Shown: positions 35,925-43,896 of the stretch, one piece after another
Numbering within the stretch: the stretch's first letter is position 1
Layout: each line of letters opens with the position of its first letter
From: an uncultured Aquimarina sp.
Lineage (GTDB): Bacteria; Bacteroidota; Bacteroidia; Flavobacteriales; Flavobacteriaceae
Assembly: GCA_947500545.1 (NCBI GenBank)
Contig: CANMSO010000011.1
Coordinates: 62,001-126,000, forward strand
Length of the DNA stretch: 64,000 nt
Direction of reading: 5' to 3'
The notes under the pieces: model-generated
The model's input: only the letters and a program-made list of their open reading frames with translations
The model's database searches: none
Told to the model about the DNA's origin: nothing
Made by a program: the position numbers and the translations under genes

Positions 35925-37589
35925 ATGAAGAAACCAATCATATTTGCGCTAGATGATGACCCACAAGTGCTGCGTGCAGTAACTAGGGATCTGAAATCAG
36001 AATACCGTGCAGCATATAGAGTTATGAGTACAGATTCGGCAAATGATGCTTTAGAAGCACTTGTCGATCTAAAAAAGAAAAATGAAACTATAGCTTTGTT
36101 TCTTGTTGATCAAAGAATGCCCGAAATGTTAGGTGTAGAATTTTTGGCAGAAGCAAAAAAACAGTTTCCTGATGCCAAAAAGGTACTATTAACCGCATAT
36201 TCTGATACTGAGGCGGCAATCAAAGCTATTAATGATGTACAATTAGATTATTATCTTACTAAACCCTGGAATCCACCAGAAGAAAAATTATACCCTACGT
36301 TAAATGATCTGCTTGATGCCTGGCAACTCAACTATCAGCCCGAGTTTGATGGGATTAAAGTTTTAGGATATCAGTTTTCTCCAAAATCGCATGATATCAA
36401 AGACTTTTTATCTGCTAATTTATTTCCTTTTCAGTGGTTAGATGTTGAGACAAGTGAGAAAGCTAAAGAAATAATCGAACTCTATAATCTTACGGTTACC
36501 GATATGCCGGTTGTATCATTACCAGATGGAAATTGCCATAAAAATCCAGATATAGTTGAACTTGCGACGGCTTTGGGCCTAAATGCATATCCTAAAGATA
36601 ATCTTTATGATGTAGTGATTATTGGCGCAGGACCATCTGGTCTTGCCGCGGCAGTATATGGTGGTTCAGAAGGGTTAAAAACATTACTTATTGAAAAACA
36701 TGCTCCTGGAGGACAAGCAGGAACAAGCTCAAGAATAGAAAACTACCTGGGGTTTCCAAATGGATTAAGCGGACAAGAATTGACTCATCGCGCAATCACT
36801 CAAGCCAAACGATTCGGAATTGAGTTCCTATCTCCTCAAGAAGTAACTTCTATTTCAGAAAAAGATGGGTATAAAAGTATTACTCTAGGCAATGGCGAAT
36901 GTATACGTACAAAAAGTGTGGTAATCACTACCGGTGTGAATTATAGAAAACTAGCAGCCGAAGGTATCGAGGATTATACCGGGGCAGGAATCTATTATGG
37001 GTCTTCTATGACAGAAGCGCAAGCTTGCAGTGACAAAGAAGTATATATCGTTGGAGGAGGAAATTCTGCTGGGCAATCTGCTGTATATCTATCTAAATTT
37101 GCGAAAAATGTTTACATCACGGTTCGTAAAAAAGACCTTAGTAGCAGTATGTCTAGCTATCTTATTGATCAAATTGAAGCAATTGATAATATTACGCTAC
37201 TGGGATACACTAACATTACCAAAGCATCTGGTGAAAACGAACGACTTACCAAATTAGAACTTATGAATAGTAAAACTTCAGAAAGGAAAACATTACCGGC
37301 TGACGCTTTATTTATTTTTATTGGTGCCAAACCCTATACAGAATGGATTGCGCTGGATATTATAAAAAATGAAAGAGGATTTATAGAAACCGGAAGAGAT
37401 CTAACCCGCTATGAAAACTTTAAACGAGTTTGGAAAAAAGACCGGGAACCCTTTTTATTAGAAACCTGTAGTCCAGGCATATTTGCATCAGGAGATGTAA
37501 GAGCTGGCGCGATGAACAGAGTAGCTTCTGCCGTTGGCGAGGGTGCAATGGCTATAAAATTTGTACATGAATACTTAGCAGAGATATGA
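35925..37589 (+). CDS. response regulator fused to thioredoxin-reductase-like flavoprotein
   Basis: A 554-residue three-part protein. Residues 1-135 form a receiver with acidic pocket Asp10-12, phosphoacceptor Asp62 (LVDQRMP), Thr90 and Lys113 (TKPW). Residues about 144-220 look like a thioredoxin/glutaredoxin-type fold (KVLGYQFSPKSHDIKDFL, TDMPVVSLPDG) with no CxxC. Residues 227-554 resemble thioredoxin reductase: FAD motif GAGPSG at 234-239, GGQAGTSSRIENYLGFP, NADPH motif GGGNSA at 377-382, and FASGDVRAGAMNRVASAVGEG. The redox CxxC expected just before the second dinucleotide motif is replaced by GSSM (359-362). It is therefore likely an NADPH-dependent flavoprotein controlled by phosphorylation and not a classical disulfide reductase. 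4-bp overlap with the zinc finger gene. Confidence 0.9.
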   Translation: MKKPIIFALDDDPQVLRAVTRDLKSEYRAAYRVMSTDSANDALEALVDLKKKNETIALFLVDQRMPEMLGVEFLAEAKKQFPDAKKVLLTAYSDTEAAIKAINDVQLDYYLTKPWNPPEEKLYPTLNDLLDAWQLNYQPEFDGIKVLGYQFSPKSHDIKDFLSANLFPFQWLDVETSEKAKEIIELYNLTVTDMPVVSLPDGNCHKNPDIVELATALGLNAYPKDNLYDVVIIGAGPSGLAAAVYGGSEGLKTLLIEKHAPGGQAGTSSRIENYLGFPNGLSGQELTHRAITQAKRFGIEFLSPQEVTSISEKDGYKSITLGNGECIRTKSVVITTGVNYRKLAAEGIEDYTGAGIYYGSSMTEAQACSDKEVYIVGGGNSAGQSAVYLSKFAKNVYITVRKKDLSSSMSSYLIDQIEAIDNITLLGYTNITKASGENERLTKLELMNSKTSERKTLPADALFIFIGAKPYTEWIALDIIKNERGFIETGRDLTRYENFKRVWKKDREPFLLETCSPGIFASGDVRAGAMNRVASAVGEGAMAIKFVHEYLAEI

Positions 37590-37870
37590 AACTACGAACA
37601 AAAATTTGTGAACATCTGGAAAGTTTTGACGCTTCCAACATTAAAAAAAGCACTACTTATGAATGTGCAGAGTGTATCAAAACTGGAGATTCCTGGGTGC
37701 ATTTAAGAACCTGTCAGGAATGTGGTGTCACACTTTGTTGTGATTCATCACCCAATAAACATGCAAGTCATCATTATGTAACGCATAATGAGCATTCTGT
37801 TGTGATTTCAGCAGAACCCGAAGAAAAATGGACATGGTGTTATGCCCATAAATCATTTGTGGAGTATTGA
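37586..37870 (+). CDS. UBP-type zinc finger protein
   Basis: A 94-residue protein consisting of one ZnF_UBP domain: Cys8/His10, CAECIKTG (Cys27, Cys30), CQECGVTLCC (Cys43, Cys46 and following) and an H-rich segment KHASHHYVTHNEH, ending CYAHKSF. In eukaryotes this domain binds the ubiquitin C-terminus; in bacteria its ligand is unknown. It is translationally coupled to the receiver-flavoprotein (ATGA overlap), a pairing seen in other bacteria, so it probably serves that protein. Confidence 0.92.
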   Translation: MKLRTKICEHLESFDASNIKKSTTYECAECIKTGDSWVHLRTCQECGVTLCCDSSPNKHASHHYVTHNEHSVVISAEPEEKWTWCYAHKSFVEY

Positions 37871-37927
37871 AAAGAGAATTATTTTTATTTAATTACATAA
37901 ATAGGTATATAAAAATTAAAGTGTAAA

Positions 37928-38347
37928 ATGGATTTTACCATGAACCCAAAGGTCAATGAGATATTTAATTCATACCCGGAAACCATCCGGGAAAAATTAA
38001 AATTTCTTAGACAACTTATTTTGGAAACCGCATCAGAAACAGAAGATGTAACCCAATTAGAAGAAACATTAAAATGGGGAGAACCTAGCTATGTTACAAA
38101 ACATGGGAGCACCATAAGAATGAATCAGAAGAAATCTGTTCCAGGCCAATATGCCATGTATTTCACTTGTACAACCGGGTTGGTGAGTACATTTAATGTG
38201 ATTTATAGGGATACATTTTCGTTTGAAGGAAATAGAGCTATTGTATTTAATGTTTCTGACGAAGTCCCTGTAACTGCACTGAAACATTGTATTTCAACAG
38301 CATTAAGATATAAGAAAGTCAGGCATTTACCTTTACTAGGTATGTAA
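37928..38347 (+). CDS. DUF1801 family protein
   Basis: A 139-residue cytosolic protein with the DUF1801 layout: IREKLKFLRQLILETASETE, LEETLKWGEPSYVTKHGSTI and a C-terminal ALKHCISTALRYKKVRH. Role unknown. It follows the zinc finger gene by 57 bp on the same strand but has no clear link to the signalling operon. Only distantly similar to the DUF1801 protein at 714-1076. Confidence 0.8.
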   Translation: MDFTMNPKVNEIFNSYPETIREKLKFLRQLILETASETEDVTQLEETLKWGEPSYVTKHGSTIRMNQKKSVPGQYAMYFTCTTGLVSTFNVIYRDTFSFEGNRAIVFNVSDEVPVTALKHCISTALRYKKVRHLPLLGM

Positions 38348-38371
38348 ATCCAATCGTAAAAAAATAAACAA

Positions 38372-38833
38372 ATGACAAAAGTCTTCTTTTTAATAACAAT
38401 ACTGCTTGTAGCATTAAGCAGTGCTGCCCAGGATAAAAGTAATTGGAAGCTTATTTATCACAATGATAAAGATGGAAAAACTATAGAAGGAAAAATCGAA
38501 AACTTGGTCAATGCCGTTAGAATAGGTGAGAAAATACGTGTTTACTGGTCCTCCCAAAGAAAAAGTGATCCTACTAAAAAAGTTGAGCACTTTAGCGATG
38601 CGAAATTCTTAACTATTTTAAGTGATACAATTGTATTTGCACAGATCGATCCCATCATCGGCCAAACCCCCAATTTTGATTCTCAAACAATAAAACTCAA
38701 AGAAAACCTTGAGTGGTCATTGATTGCAGGAAGTAATGGAAAATGTGATACTATGATGAGAAATGTGATTACAGGAGAAATAGTTGGACATGGTCAAACG
38801 AACTTTGCAATTAAATGGTATGTTAAGCAGTAG
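38372..38833 (+). CDS. uncharacterised exported protein
   Basis: A 153-residue protein with signal peptide (TKVFFLITILLVALSSAAQ). Mature sequence contains NWKLIYHNDKDGKTIEGKIE and MRNVITGEIVGHGQTNFAIK, suggesting a lipocalin-like or beta-sandwich domain. No family assigned. 24 bp after the DUF1801 gene. Confidence 0.68.
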   Translation: MTKVFFLITILLVALSSAAQDKSNWKLIYHNDKDGKTIEGKIENLVNAVRIGEKIRVYWSSQRKSDPTKKVEHFSDAKFLTILSDTIVFAQIDPIIGQTPNFDSQTIKLKENLEWSLIAGSNGKCDTMMRNVITGEIVGHGQTNFAIKWYVKQ

Positions 38834-38858
38834 GTTTGAGTAATGATAATTATGCGAG

Positions 38859-39281
38859 ATGAGTACTCAAAGAAATAAAATGATTCGTTCTTTGAATGAA
38901 ATTTTTATTCCAAAATTACGGGATATGAATTTCAAAGGTAGCTTTCCTCATTATAGAAGAACAATTGATGGAAAAACAAATTTACTAACTTTTCAATTTG
39001 ACAAACACGGTGGAGGGTTTATTATTGAATTGGCTAATTGGAGAGGTTCAGAATTTAAAACGCATTGGGGAGAAGTTATTCCTGTAAACAAATTGACAGC
39101 TCATGATTTGAATGATCGGCAAAGAATTTATCCGAATACATTGGTTGAGGGAAATGGAAATGAAAGTTGGTTTAGATATGACCAAAGAACTTTATTCATC
39201 TTCGGAAACAAATATAATAGACTATCCAAGAAAGTTCTGAAACGCCTACCTGTTATGGAGAAATATTGGAATGAAATTTAA
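38859..39281 (+). CDS. DUF4304-like protein
   Basis: A 140-residue cytosolic protein. Features resembling DUF4304 are LNEIFIPKLRDMNFKGSFPH, FQFDKHGGGFIIELA and the C-terminal LFIFGNKYNRLSKKVLKRLP. No catalytic residues recognised. 26 bp after the exported protein gene; the next gene starts 22 bp later. Confidence 0.7.
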   Translation: MSTQRNKMIRSLNEIFIPKLRDMNFKGSFPHYRRTIDGKTNLLTFQFDKHGGGFIIELANWRGSEFKTHWGEVIPVNKLTAHDLNDRQRIYPNTLVEGNGNESWFRYDQRTLFIFGNKYNRLSKKVLKRLPVMEKYWNEI

Positions 39282-39303
39282 TTTTACAGATAGAAACAAT
39301 CAA

Positions 39304-40404
39304 ATGAAAAATAAGCTTATTCTTTTACCACTATTCTTTTTTGTAATGTTAGCGTTTTCCTGTAAAGAACAAGAGGGGGACTATGTATGTAAACCCTGTG
39401 ACCAATCATGTGATGCACTTTCTTATGCCAAGCCTGGAGTTTGCCCACATTGTAACATGAAACTCATCAAAAAAAGCGAACTAAAAGCAAAGGAAGAACA
39501 GGTAATCAACGATATCGATATCAATGAAGGTTCTGGTGAGTTTTTGGTAGATGGTGGAGCTGGAAACAAGGAAAAAATAATAAAGGTCTATTACCACAAA
39601 CCTAAAAACTATCGGCCAGAATCAAGAATTTTAATCGTTGTTCCTGGTGCAGGAAGAAATGGCGATAGCTATCGCGATGCATGGATTGAAGAATCAGAAA
39701 AATATGGAGTGCTCATCCTGTCTCTTATGTATCCAGAAAAAGAATATGATTTTGGCGGGTATCATCTATGTGGAATTATGTATGATTTAGATATAAAAAA
39801 TAGTATTGAATATGTAGAAAATACGAATGTGGCGAATATGGATGAAAGTAAATTTACTTTCAAGGTCAATGAAAATGCAGATCAATGGATTTTTAATGAT
39901 TTTGACCGAGTTTTTGATCTTACCGTTCAGAAATTAAAATCTACGCAAACAACCTATGACATTTTTGGGCACTCTGCAGGAGGGCAGATTCTACATCGTA
40001 TGGTAATTTTTCAGAAAGGGTCTAAGGCAAATCATATCATAGCAGGAAACTCTGGTTTTTATACCCTGCCCAGCAATGATTTCACACTTCCGTTTGGGGT
40101 AAAGAACGCTCCTTTTCATGTAGAATATCTTCCGAATGTATTCAAGAAGAAGTTAATCGTATTAATAGGCGAACTTGATAACGCAACCGAAACAGGAGGA
40201 ACATTACTACATTCTGTTTCTGTAGACAAACAAGGTTTGCATAGATTAGAAAGGGGCGCATTCTTTTTTAATTACTCAAAAACAAAAGCCCAGGAAATGG
40301 GGCTTGACTTTAACTGGAAACTAAAAATAGTACCTAACACAGGACATAATCATAGAAAAATGGGAGATGCGGCTGCTAGATATTTGTATGAAGGTATTGA
40401 GTAA
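39304..40404 (+). CDS. lipoprotein: heavy-metal-binding domain plus alpha/beta hydrolase
   Basis: From the ATG at 39304 (366 residues) the protein starts with lipoprotein signal KNKLILLPLFFFVMLAFSC (Cys20); the upstream ATG at 39271 would add 11 polar residues and bury the signal. Next comes a cysteine-rich segment, DYVCKPCDQSCDALSYAKPG then VCPHCNMKL, like the YHS-type heavy-metal-binding domains of metal efflux proteins. An alpha/beta hydrolase domain follows (ILIVVPGAGRNGDSYRDAW, nucleophile GHSAGGQ, late NTGHNHRKMG with the likely catalytic His). Function unknown; the combination is unusual. Confidence 0.8.
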   Translation: MKNKLILLPLFFFVMLAFSCKEQEGDYVCKPCDQSCDALSYAKPGVCPHCNMKLIKKSELKAKEEQVINDIDINEGSGEFLVDGGAGNKEKIIKVYYHKPKNYRPESRILIVVPGAGRNGDSYRDAWIEESEKYGVLILSLMYPEKEYDFGGYHLCGIMYDLDIKNSIEYVENTNVANMDESKFTFKVNENADQWIFNDFDRVFDLTVQKLKSTQTTYDIFGHSAGGQILHRMVIFQKGSKANHIIAGNSGFYTLPSNDFTLPFGVKNAPFHVEYLPNVFKKKLIVLIGELDNATETGGTLLHSVSVDKQGLHRLERGAFFFNYSKTKAQEMGLDFNWKLKIVPNTGHNHRKMGDAAARYLYEGIE

Positions 40405-40533
40405 CAACTTTAATCATCAAATTAGAAAGAAACACTAGCTAAACAGGCAGAACAAAAACCCCTACCTCACTCATAAACAACTCTTTAATCCAATATTTTT
40501 TAAAAAATATTTGCGCAAGTGAATAATTGCATA

Positions 40534-40541
40534 TATATTTG
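40534..40541 (+). promoter_or_regulatory. -7 element of the ArsR-type regulator gene
   Basis: TATATTTG, a perfect TAnnTTTG match 26 bp before the start at 40568. Confidence 0.55.
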
Positions 40542-40556
40542 CAAGCAAATACTTGC
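40541..40556 (+). promoter_or_regulatory. inverted repeat, probable ArsR-type operator
   Basis: GCAAG-N6-CTTGC immediately follows the -7 element, in the place where a repressor would block initiation. A related TTGCGCAAG lies at 40511-40519, so there may be two sites. Confidence 0.5.
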
Positions 40557-40567
40557 ATAAAATAGAT

Positions 40568-40933
40568 ATGGATACGAGAAGAGATGTTTTCCAAGCAATT
40601 GCAGATCCCACACGACGAGAAATCATTGGTTTACTGGCCAATCAAAGCATGAATCTTAATACGATATCAGAAAACTTTAACATGACCCGACAAGCGGTCT
40701 CACTACACATCAAAATACTTCAGGAATGTAATCTTATTGCTGTACGAAAAGAAGGCAGGCAAAGAATTTGTGAAGCTAAACTTGAAAAACTCAATGAAGT
40801 ACACGAATGGACAAACCAGTTTAGCATCTTCTGGACTCAGAAATTACAAGCACTTAAACAGGTGGTAGAAGCTGAATCAAAAACTAAAGCCACAAAAAAT
40901 GATATAACAACCTCATCAAAAAAGAAAAAATGA
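40568..40933 (+). CDS. ArsR/SmtB-type transcriptional regulator
   Basis: A 121-residue winged-helix regulator starting MDTRRDVFQAIADPTRREII, the hallmark of the ArsR subgroup that pairs with SRPBCC proteins. Recognition helix MTRQAVSLHIKILQECNLI. No metal-binding cysteines. The ATG at 40568 is preferred over the TTG at 40553, which lies inside the inverted repeat. Overlaps the SRPBCC gene by 4 bp. Probably represses its own promoter. Confidence 0.9.
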   Translation: MDTRRDVFQAIADPTRREIIGLLANQSMNLNTISENFNMTRQAVSLHIKILQECNLIAVRKEGRQRICEAKLEKLNEVHEWTNQFSIFWTQKLQALKQVVEAESKTKATKNDITTSSKKKK

Positions 40934-41355
40934 AAAAAGTAGTCGTAGAAGAAATTTATGAAGCTTCTGTAGAAGCCGTTTGGAAAGCATTGACCAATAA
41001 AGAAGAAATGAAAAAATGGTATTTCGACTTATCAGAGTTTAAACCCGAAGTAGGATTTAAATTTCAGTTTGAAGGACAAGGTGTAAAAGGAACTCCATAC
41101 ACGCACTTATGTGAAGTTACCGAAGTAATTCTTCATAAAAGACTACAATACAGCTGGGCATATGAGAATCTTGAAGGGTATTCCTTGGTAACTTTTGATT
41201 TACAGGAAGAAAATAACAAAACCCGGGTCACATTAACGCACACTGGACTGGAAACCTTCCCACAAGACAATCCTGATTTTGATGCTAAAAACTTTGAAGG
41301 AGGATGGACACAATTACTTACTCAATTATTAAAAGATTATCTGGCGAAACAATAA
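40930..41355 (+). CDS. SRPBCC (AHSA1-type) protein
   Basis: A 141-residue START/Bet v1-like fold protein: VVEEIYEASVEAVWKALTNK, MKKWYFDLSEFKPEVG and GGWTQLLTQLLKDYL. Binds an unknown hydrophobic ligand. Its start overlaps the stop of the ArsR-type gene (ATGA), the standard bacterial arrangement in which the two are expressed and probably act together. Confidence 0.9.
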   Translation: MKKVVVEEIYEASVEAVWKALTNKEEMKKWYFDLSEFKPEVGFKFQFEGQGVKGTPYTHLCEVTEVILHKRLQYSWAYENLEGYSLVTFDLQEENNKTRVTLTHTGLETFPQDNPDFDAKNFEGGWTQLLTQLLKDYLAKQ

Positions 41356-41453
41356 AACGGTGTACTTCTTTTTTTACATTAATGGTTTCCATTAATATTG
41401 TTGAGAAGATTGAAGAAATAATTTTATCATTGATAGAAGTATTTATATAAAAA

Positions 41454-41510
41454 ATGCCCCTAAAATCATCAAAGGGTTTCGCAGATTTCCTTTGATAAAC
41501 TTAGGGGTAC
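41454..41510 (-). terminator. long hairpin terminator after the GerW/DUF2953 pair
   Basis: GCCCCTAA and ATCAAAGG pair with CCTTTGAT and TTAGGGGT to give a two-part stem with a 12-nt apical loop; read on the minus strand it ends in GCATTTTTTATAT. Lies 36 bp beyond the gerW-like stop. Confidence 0.75.
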
Positions 41511-41546
41511 ATTCGTTCTAGAACATCTTAACCAGTTCTTTGGGTT

Positions 41547-41915
41547 TTAAACCGTCTCTTCTTCTCTAGCTCTATTTTTGGCAAAAGTCTCCATCATATC
41601 GGGTACTTTTTCAAATAACGCTGCTAGTCCTCTGGTTTTTCCTGCCGCAAGGAATGAGATTTCATCACCCTTGGTTACCAAAAACCCAATAGGTTCTATT
41701 CCTACACCTGCTCCTGCTCCAACGCCTTGACCCTTTCTAACTTTCGATTCTGTGCCTTCACCTCCACCAGAACCAAATCCCATGCCTACCTTAATAACCG
41801 GCACGCATTTAAATTCTCCCAGGTCAAATGGTTGACCTACTACAGTTTCTGTCTTTGCTTCACTTTTTATAAATTCAGTGATTTGCCCTAATAATTCTTC
41901 AAAATGTAACTCCAT
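41547..41915 (-). CDS. GerW/YtfJ family protein
   Basis: A 122-residue protein of the GerW (YtfJ) family: TVVGQPFDLGEFKCVPVIKV, a Gly-rich loop GMGFGSGGGEGTESK, GQGVGAGAGVGIEPIGFLV and late FAKNRAREE. In Bacillus the homologue is needed for spore germination, but the family is wider than spore-formers. The next upstream gene is DUF2953-like, the same pair as ytfI-ytfJ of Bacillus. Function here unknown. Confidence 0.9.
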   Translation of the reverse strand: MELHFEELLGQITEFIKSEAKTETVVGQPFDLGEFKCVPVIKVGMGFGSGGGEGTESKVRKGQGVGAGAGVGIEPIGFLVTKGDEISFLAAGKTRGLAALFEKVPDMMETFAKNRAREEETV

Positions 41916-41926
41916 GATTGTATGTT

Positions 41927-42451
41927 TTATTTGTTTATAAATGATTTGATAATATGTATCGGCCTGTTTTGCATTTGCAATACCAGTTGGTTTCTTCCTT
42001 CAAAATTTACATGAAACGTACCTACATAATGATTCAAGAGTCCGAAAAGTGGATATAATTTGGCATTCAAAATATCGTCTCCGGTATCTAGATTTATCAA
42101 TACCTTTTTTACTTTGAATGTTCTTAGTATTGATATCATTTTTCTGATGTCAAACCTCTTGCTACGCTTCTTATGTTTCTTAACTTCTTTTTTTACTACT
42201 TTTTTCTTCTTACCCTGAACTTGTTCAAGTGTTTTTCTTAGTGGATAAAAATAAAAGTTGAATAGTAGTACCTTGAGTCGTATTTGCAATACTTCTTTTT
42301 CGTGTTGTTTTACACTTACGGTTGCTAGTCCTCGTAATTGAATAAAATATTGATTCTTTGTCGTGTCAATACATAACACAACAGGAATAAATAAAAGAGA
42401 GACAAGCAACGCAAAAAATAAGATAAGAAATACCACGAATCCCATGGTCAA
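41927..42451 (-). CDS. DUF2953-like (YtfI) membrane-anchored protein
   Basis: A 174-residue protein with one N-terminal transmembrane helix (FVVFLILFFALLVSLLFIPV), a strand pair (FIQLRGLATVSVKQ) and a very basic middle (KKKKVVKKEVKKHKKRSKRF), ending in a beta-rich part (KVLINLDTGDDILNAKLYPL). The layout matches DUF2953. It ends 11 bp before the GerW-like gene, so the pair is cotranscribed. Confidence 0.75.
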   Translation of the reverse strand: MTMGFVVFLILFFALLVSLLFIPVVLCIDTTKNQYFIQLRGLATVSVKQHEKEVLQIRLKVLLFNFYFYPLRKTLEQVQGKKKKVVKKEVKKHKKRSKRFDIRKMISILRTFKVKKVLINLDTGDDILNAKLYPLFGLLNHYVGTFHVNFEGRNQLVLQMQNRPIHIIKSFINK

Positions 42452-42787
42452 ATTTTTCTACGAAAGAAATTGAAATAGCGCACAATAACAATGACATTCG
42501 TCATGCTTCGTTAATTGTTATTGTTAATTTTTTGTTGTGATTATTACCTGTCATTACTACATAAAGCAAAATCCCAATCTCCAATTCCTAAAATTACCCG
42601 GTAGTGGGTATTGAAGCACATGTGTAATACCCATAGTTTTGAAGGAATATACTATGAATCTTAAAACTTTACCAAGTTATTAATATTTCCTGCAAGGATT
42701 ATAGAAAAATAGTTAGCGTAGTCAATAATAGTAACTGTTACTATACAATTATTAAGTAGGCATTCAATAATTCAAAACTTAATTCAT
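42452..42787. other. 336-bp intergenic region with two inverted repeats
   Basis: Between divergent genes. Holds ACAATAACAAT/ATTGTTATTGT (42482-42524, with an inner ATGAC-attc-GTCAT palindrome) and TGGGTATT/AATACCCA (42605-42633, enclosing CACATGTG). No open frame of note and no known RNA family recognised. Confidence 0.5.
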
Positions 42788-43798
42788 ATGGAAAATCATA
42801 ATTATAAGTTTCAGGAAGAAAAAGATAAAGGGTTTAAAAAGCTTTTGGACAATCAAGTACAGACTTTTTGCAAAAGAATTTCAATATTTAAGCATTTTAA
42901 CAATATAAGTACTGAGGACAAAAGGGTAATAAATGTCTTTGTTTATGAAAATACCATGAATATAATCTGGTACAAAAAACATATTTGGAAAGAGCAATTT
43001 TGGCGAAGACTATACTTTTCAATTTCACTTGTTCTTTTATTATCCATACCAATACTGATTTGGCACACCACTTTCGAGTATGCTCCAGGTAAAGATCTAG
43101 ATACAGGAGAGACCATTGTTGGTATAGTGACTATAATAATGACATCAATTTTGGCAATACATAGGTTTGTAACTTCTTGGCTTGAAAAACGAAAGTTCTT
43201 AAGTCAATTCTATTTAGCATTTACCGAACTTAAAAATATTCTATTCAGATTAGAAAATAATTGGGTAAACGCTAAAGCATTTGATACTTCAACAAACAAA
43301 CTTGTAAAAGATTTTAAAACTGCTTTAAATCAAGCGATAACAGAATCTAGAAACATAGTTACTGAAGAAACGAAACAATATTTTGAGACGCTATCATATC
43401 CAAATATTGATATTCCAAATTTACTGGGGGATTCATCAAAATCTGCTGTTGCATTAATTAGCAGTTTTAAATCTAAAAAATGGAATTTAGAAAAAATAAA
43501 AAAAGAAGCTGCTATCAGCCAAGCCGAAATTGAAAAGAAAAAAAAGGAAATCATTAAACTTAAAACGGAAATAGATATCAAGAAAGAAAAAGTTACCGCT
43601 TTACAAGCTAAGTTTGATAAGAAATCAAAGATTTTATCAGAGAAATCTAAAGTCAAAAAGAAAACAGAAATTCAAAAACTAGAAATAAAACAAATAGAAA
43701 CCGATTTGGACTCGTTAAGATCAAAAATATCCATATTGGAAATTCAAATTACCGAGTCTGAACCAGAGTTAAACGTTAAAATGAAAAATTATGAATAA
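42788..43798 (+). CDS. two-TM protein with long coiled coil (SLATT-like candidate)
   Basis: A 336-residue protein. A charged N-terminal region leads to two transmembrane helices (about residues 80-96, LYFSISLVLLLSIPILIW, and about 112-130, IVGIVTIIMTSILAIHRFVT) joined by a short loop, followed by WLEKRKFLSQFYLAFTELKN and a C-terminal coiled coil of about 100 residues rich in Lys, Glu and Ile. The two-helix hairpin with flanking helices recalls SLATT domains, predicted pore-forming effectors in bacterial conflict systems. This is a pattern judgement without a database search. No nucleotide-cyclase, TIR or other usual partner is adjacent. Confidence 0.7.
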   Translation: MENHNYKFQEEKDKGFKKLLDNQVQTFCKRISIFKHFNNISTEDKRVINVFVYENTMNIIWYKKHIWKEQFWRRLYFSISLVLLLSIPILIWHTTFEYAPGKDLDTGETIVGIVTIIMTSILAIHRFVTSWLEKRKFLSQFYLAFTELKNILFRLENNWVNAKAFDTSTNKLVKDFKTALNQAITESRNIVTEETKQYFETLSYPNIDIPNLLGDSSKSAVALISSFKSKKWNLEKIKKEAAISQAEIEKKKKEIIKLKTEIDIKKEKVTALQAKFDKKSKILSEKSKVKKKTEIQKLEIKQIETDLDSLRSKISILEIQITESEPELNVKMKNYE

Positions 43799-43812
43799 AG
43801 ACGTTACATAAC

Positions 43813-43850
43813 AAAAAATCCCCGCTCCCACTAGTCTCCTACTAGTGGGA
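43813..43850 (-). terminator. terminator for the 43897-44238 gene
   Basis: TCCCACTAGT and ACTAGTGGGA form a perfect 10-bp stem; the minus-strand transcript then runs into GCGGGGATTTTTTG. Confidence 0.8.
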
Positions 43851-43896
43851 ATAAAAATAAGCAAACCAAATAGCTAAAGTTATAACCTTTGCCTAA

